A stretch of 18,101 nt of DNA from JAKZSU01 sp047517485 (GTDB lineage Bacteria > Pseudomonadota > Alphaproteobacteria > UBA7887). The DNA is taken from positions 1-18,101 of the forward strand of contig JAKZSU010000069.1 in NCBI GenBank assembly GCA_047517485.1. The letters run 5' to 3'. Under the pieces are notes generated by a model that was given only the letters and a program-made list of their open reading frames with translations, had not been told where the DNA came from and searched no databases. Below are positions 15,240-18,101 of the stretch, in pieces. Position 1 is the stretch's first letter. Every line of letters starts with the position of its first letter. A program made the translations under genes and the position numbers.

Positions 15240-16025
15240 ATGGCACACGACGCGGGCGGCTGGCGCGCCCGACTGGCGCAAGGCGGGGCGGACTTGCGCG
15301 TCGCGAGTACGTTCCTCACGCGTTTGTCGATGCCGGTCGCGGCGAACACCGGACGCGGCGACTTGGCCGTGGCGGCGTGGGCGTTTCCGCTGGTCGGCCT
15401 CGCGGTCGGGCTCGCCGGCGGCCTCGCCTTCGCGGCGGCGACATGGTTCGGTCTCACGTCGTGGCTCGCCGCGATCACCGCGGTGGCGGTCCAGCTGGCG
15501 CTGACCGGCGCGCTGCACGAGGACGCGGTGGCCGATGTCGCCGACGGCTTCGGCGGTGGCGCGGACCGCGACGCCAAACTGGCGATCATGCGCGACAGTC
15601 GGATCGGCACCTATGGCGTCACCGCTTTGATCCTCGCCTTGGCGGCTCGGCTCGGCGCGATGGACGCGCTGGCCGATCCGGGCCCGGTGGTGGCGGCGTT
15701 GGTGGTTTCGGGCGCGGTGTCGCGGGGCGGCATGGTCTGGTTGATGCGCGCGTTGCCGGCGGCGCGCGAGGATGGCTTGGGTCACGCGGCCGGCGTACCG
15801 GCGCGCGACGCGGTCGTGGGCGCGACGGCGATCGCCGGGATCATTGCCCTGATTTTCGCCGGGATCGGCGGCGGGCTGGCGGCGCTGGTCGGCGCCGGTC
15901 TTGGAACCCTGGCGATCGGCGCGCTGGCGCGACGGCAGATCGGCGGTCAGACCGGCGACGTGCTGGGTGCCGGCCAGCAGGTCGCGGAAGTGCTGTGCCT
16001 CGCCGCGCTTATCGCCGCTGGTTGA
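15240..16025 (+). CDS. cobS: Adenosylcobinamide-GDP ribazoletransferase (cobalamin synthase)
   Basis: A 261-residue integral membrane enzyme that joins adenosylcobinamide-GDP with alpha-ribazole (phosphate) to make the cobalamin nucleotide loop. The family signature is clear: GALHEDAVADVADGFGGGAD with H93, E94, D95, D99 and D102, then KLAIMRDSRIGTYG, and near the C-terminus GGQTGDVLGAGQQVAEV. Several hydrophobic helices (for example AAWAFPLVGLAVGLAGGLAF) agree with membrane location. ATG 15240 is supported by GAGG seven bases upstream. It is divergent from cobT, and its last 17 bases overlap tail-to-tail with the phosphatase gene on the other strand. Confidence 0.95.
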   Translation: MAHDAGGWRARLAQGGADLRVASTFLTRLSMPVAANTGRGDLAVAAWAFPLVGLAVGLAGGLAFAAATWFGLTSWLAAITAVAVQLALTGALHEDAVADVADGFGGGADRDAKLAIMRDSRIGTYGVTALILALAARLGAMDALADPGPVVAALVVSGAVSRGGMVWLMRALPAAREDGLGHAAGVPARDAVVGATAIAGIIALIFAGIGGGLAALVGAGLGTLAIGALARRQIGGQTGDVLGAGQQVAEVLCLAALIAAG

Positions 16026-16569
16026 CGCCTTCGATGCGCCACCCATCGGAGTCGGTGAAATGCACCATCGCGGTGAGCGACAGCGGATCGACGGCGAACG
16101 ACAGGGCGCGCGCCGGCGCGAGATCGAGGGCGTGGGCGAGGGCTGCCCAGATCGAGCCGGCGTGACCGACGACGACGATGTCGCGTCCCGCGTGCGCTGA
16201 TCCTATCCGCCTGATCGCCTCGGCGACCCGGCGGCAAACGGCGACGAAACTCTCGCCCGACGGCGGGACGAGCGCCGCCAGATCGTCGACCTCGAGCGGC
16301 AGGGTATCGTAGGAGCGGCCTTGCCAGTCGCCAAAATCCTGCTCGGCGAACGCGGCCTCGAGGGCCACCGGCCCGCGGTGTAATTCGGCGGCGGTGGCGG
16401 TGGCGCGGGCGAGCGGGCTGGAAATCCAATGCGCGTCGTCGGGCAGGGTCGCGCGCAGCCAATCGAGGGATGGTGAATCGGATAGGTCGGCCTCGACATC
16501 GAGCTGACCGAGGCAGATCCCGTCATGGCCGCGCACCGGTGCATGGCGCACCCACCACCAGGCGGTCAT
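16009..16569 (-). CDS. cobC: Histidine phosphatase, probable alpha-ribazole phosphatase
   Basis: A 186-residue member of the histidine phosphatase (phosphoglycerate mutase-like) superfamily. Phosphate-pocket residues: R8-H9 in VRHAPV, a further catalytic acid in FAEQDFGDWQGR, and the second His in VVVGHAGSI. In cobalamin assembly the Salmonella enzyme of this name removes the phosphate from alpha-ribazole-5'-phosphate or from the cobalamin phosphate. That role is inferred here from the neighbours, since the family alone does not fix the substrate. Its ATG overlaps the cobD stop codon as ATGA (16566-16569), so the two are probably translationally coupled. Its 3' end overlaps cobS by 17 bases. 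Confidence 0.85.
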   Translation of the reverse strand: MTAWWWVRHAPVRGHDGICLGQLDVEADLSDSPSLDWLRATLPDDAHWISSPLARATATAAELHRGPVALEAAFAEQDFGDWQGRSYDTLPLEVDDLAALVPPSGESFVAVCRRVAEAIRRIGSAHAGRDIVVVGHAGSIWAALAHALDLAPARALSFAVDPLSLTAMVHFTDSDGWRIEGVNQRR

Positions 16570-17576
16570 GGTTGAAGCGCCGCCGCCAGGCGGGCGAAAT
16601 CGGCGTCCGCGCCGGCCAAGCCGAAGCGGATCAGCGTATGATCCTCGGCGAACGGCCGGGTCAGAATCCGCTGTTCGGCGAGGCGAAGGTGGAGGGCGGT
16701 CGCATCGTCGGTCCGCACCAGGCGGAACAGCGCGGTGCCGCCGATGATTTTGAGACCGGCGTGGGTGAGAACACCATCGAGCCGCGCCGCCGAATCCGTG
16801 AGCCGGACTCGCGCCGCCTCGATCCATTTTTGATCAGCGAGGCCCGCGGCGCCGATCTCGGCGGCCGGCCCGGCGACCGCCCACGGGCCGAGCGCGTCGC
16901 GGATCTGTTGGCCGAGCGCCGGCGCCGCGAGGGCGAAGCCGAGACGCAGGCCGGCAAGGCCAAAGAATTTTCCGAAACTGCGCAGGCAGATCAGGCCACC
17001 GCGACCGGCCTCGGGGCCTAAGCCGAGCGCCGGATCGAGATCGGCGAAGGCCTCGTCGACCACCAGCCAACCCCCGGTCGCGGCCAGTCGCGCGGCGAGA
17101 TCCAGCACCGCCGCGCGGTCGTCGATCCGGCCGTCGGGATTATTGGGGCGACCGAGCACCACGGCATCACACCCCCCGCCCACCGAGAACAAATCAGGAA
17201 CAACAGTGACCGTATGACCGGCGGCGCGCCAGCACGCCGCGTGCTCGCCATAAGTCGGACCGACCACCGCGACGGCGCCTGGCGGACGCAAGCGGGGCAG
17301 CAGTTGGATCAGCGCCTGGCTGCCCGGGGCGGCAGCGACATGCTGGGGTCCGGGGGCGGAATAGCACTGGGCAGCGGCCGCCCGCAGGCGGCGATCGACG
17401 GCGCCGTAGGGCAACCGGGTCCAGGCGGTGGCGGGCGGCGCGGTGAAGGGATAGGGATGCGGGCTGATCCCGGTCGACAGATCGAGCCAATCGGTCGTTA
17501 CGCCACCGAAACGTTCGCACGCGGCGGCGAGATCGCCACCATGAAGGACCGGTATGGGAGAGTGTTTGCAAGCCAT
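16566..17576 (-). CDS. cobD: Threonine-phosphate decarboxylase, PLP-dependent (CobD; CobC of Pseudomonas)
   Basis: A 336-residue fold-type I PLP enzyme. In the cobalamin pathway it decarboxylates L-threonine O-3-phosphate to aminopropanol phosphate, the linker of the nucleotide loop. Evidence: VLHGGDLAAACERFGG at the start, LDLSTGISPHPYPF, GRPNNPDG, LVVDEAFADLDP, and the PLP lysine K203 in SFGKFFGLAGLRLGF. Length is within the family range. The start at ATG 17576 has no strong ribosome-binding site. It is coupled by ATGA overlap to the phosphatase downstream. The usual partner cbiB is not visible upstream within the window. Confidence 0.9.
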   Translation of the reverse strand: MACKHSPIPVLHGGDLAAACERFGGVTTDWLDLSTGISPHPYPFTAPPATAWTRLPYGAVDRRLRAAAAQCYSAPGPQHVAAAPGSQALIQLLPRLRPPGAVAVVGPTYGEHAACWRAAGHTVTVVPDLFSVGGGCDAVVLGRPNNPDGRIDDRAAVLDLAARLAATGGWLVVDEAFADLDPALGLGPEAGRGGLICLRSFGKFFGLAGLRLGFALAAPALGQQIRDALGPWAVAGPAAEIGAAGLADQKWIEAARVRLTDSAARLDGVLTHAGLKIIGGTALFRLVRTDDATALHLRLAEQRILTRPFAEDHTLIRFGLAGADADFARLAAALQP

Positions 17577-18101
17577 GGGCGAGAAGATATCCGATTGTAG
17601 CGCGAGAAATAGATAGCCGCGAGAGGCGCCGCCGGGTGCTCATCATACCTGTATTCGCGGTCCTGGTGACCGGCTTGACCGGCGGCCTCGAAAGCGACGA
17701 GGAGCGCGCGACCGAGGCGTATCAAGAGCACGGGACGCCGACGCTCGTGATTCTCCCGAAACGATCGTCGGGGCGCTTTCGGGGCGGGGGGCGTAGGGAG
17801 CGGCGGCCCGCGCCACTTCATGGATCGTTCGCTTGCCGCACGCATGCCAGACAAACACGAAATACGAGACGAGACGTCTGCTTTTTGACAAATTCCTTCC
17901 GCTTTCGTGGGTGGTGCGGACCAAGCGTCGGAACTCGTCTGACAACCGCTGTTTACCCAGATGTATGGACCAGCTGCATGTCGCAAGAGAGAATCTGCAG
18001 GCTTTCGGAAGTCGCTTCTATGTATCCGGCCTTTTCGATCGGCACGCGGGCCGTGGCCATGATGGGAATACGCACGCTCCATTGATCTCATTAGCAGACA
18101 G
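17577..18101. other. 525 bases with no convincing gene
   Basis: Open frames exist on both strands (for example GTG 17636 on the plus strand, and 17643-17945 and 17498-18091 on the minus strand), but they are rich in Arg/Pro/Ser, mutually overlapping, without clear ribosome-binding sites and match no family I recognise. A small hairpin AGACG-AGA-CGTCT at 17867-17879 followed by GCTTTTT could terminate plus-strand transcription, though no plus-strand gene precedes it. GC content drops visibly to the right of about 17840. A promoter for cobD is expected here but was not identified. Confidence 0.4.
17867..17886 (+). terminator. Weak terminator-like hairpin with T-run
   Basis: A five-base-pair stem (AGACG and CGTCT, loop AGA) is followed by GCTTTTT on the plus strand. 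The stem is short, and no plus-strand gene ends nearby, so this may be chance. The 3' half also forms the perfect palindrome AGACGTCT (17872-17879). Confidence 0.22.

Noticed and set aside
15183..16046. Long open frame continuing upstream of cobT to 16046 on the minus strand
   Set aside because: It is antisense to cobS, is rich in Arg/Gln/Asp as expected for a shadow frame, and CobT homology begins at GTG 15182, which has its own ribosome-binding site.
15377..16165. 262-codon plus-strand frame overlapping cobS
   Set aside because: Arg/Gly-rich out-of-frame translation; cobS motifs are in the other frame.
16470..17021. 183-codon plus-strand frame across cobD and cobC
   Set aside because: Antisense shadow; PLP-enzyme and phosphatase motifs lie on the minus strand.
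17498..18091. 197-codon minus-strand frame at the right end
   Set aside because: Overlaps the start of cobD in another frame, has no family features and no convincing ribosome-binding site.
17577..18101. Cobalamin riboswitch upstream of cobD
   Set aside because: No recognisable B12 box or conserved core was found on the minus strand by eye; AGCCGGTCACC near 17680 is only a partial resemblance.

Overview
The window looks like high-GC alphaproteobacterial chromosome, probably a Rhodospirillales- or Rhizobiales-like lineage. This is inferred from gene content (large cyclase/TolB-like/TPR proteins, DUF1330, late-cobalamin genes in a split arrangement) and base composition, not from a marker gene. 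No tRNA, rRNA, CRISPR array or phage module was seen.

Layout. (1) 1-140: the 3' end of an IS630-type transposase and its terminal repeat. It abuts a GGDEF/EAL protein (125-2509) whose N-terminus appears cut by the insertion. (2) 2833-12883: a signalling block with three class III nucleotidyl cyclases. The first (2833-4773) is fused through one membrane helix to a periplasmic solute-binding-protein domain. The other two (5141-8224 and 9761-12883, minus strand) are ~1030-residue paralogues: cyclase, one membrane helix, then two successive TolB-like/TPR modules. A DUF1330 gene follows one of them, and an amidohydrolase on the plus strand sits between them. (3) 8265-8447: a ~183-bp MITE-like element with TTATACCAA/TTGGTATAA ends that match the IS end at 132-140. 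(4) 13013-13786: an SDR-family protein without the usual catalytic Tyr/Lys. (5) 13830-14168: a tandem array of a 56-bp core alternating with stem-loops. The same core occurs inside the MITE-like element at 8.3 kb. (6) 14172-17576: late cobalamin genes: cobT (minus) divergent from cobS (plus), then the cobD/cobC pair (minus) converging on cobS. (7) 17577-18101: no convincing gene.

How the parts fit. The left two-thirds is rich in second-messenger signalling: one c-di-GMP enzyme with apparently intact synthesis and hydrolysis motifs, and three membrane cyclases whose C-terminal domains should face the periplasm. All three cyclases keep the metal-binding Asp and catalytic Asn/Arg positions but lack the canonical substrate-specifying Lys, so their product cannot be assumed to be cAMP. 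The right third supplies nucleotide-loop assembly of cobalamin: cobD makes the aminopropanol phosphate, cobT activates the lower ligand, cobS joins the halves, and the phosphatase removes the phosphate.

The most unusual items are the solute-binding-domain cyclase fusion, the core/stem-loop repeat family, and the mobile-element ends that carry outward-facing promoter-like sequences.
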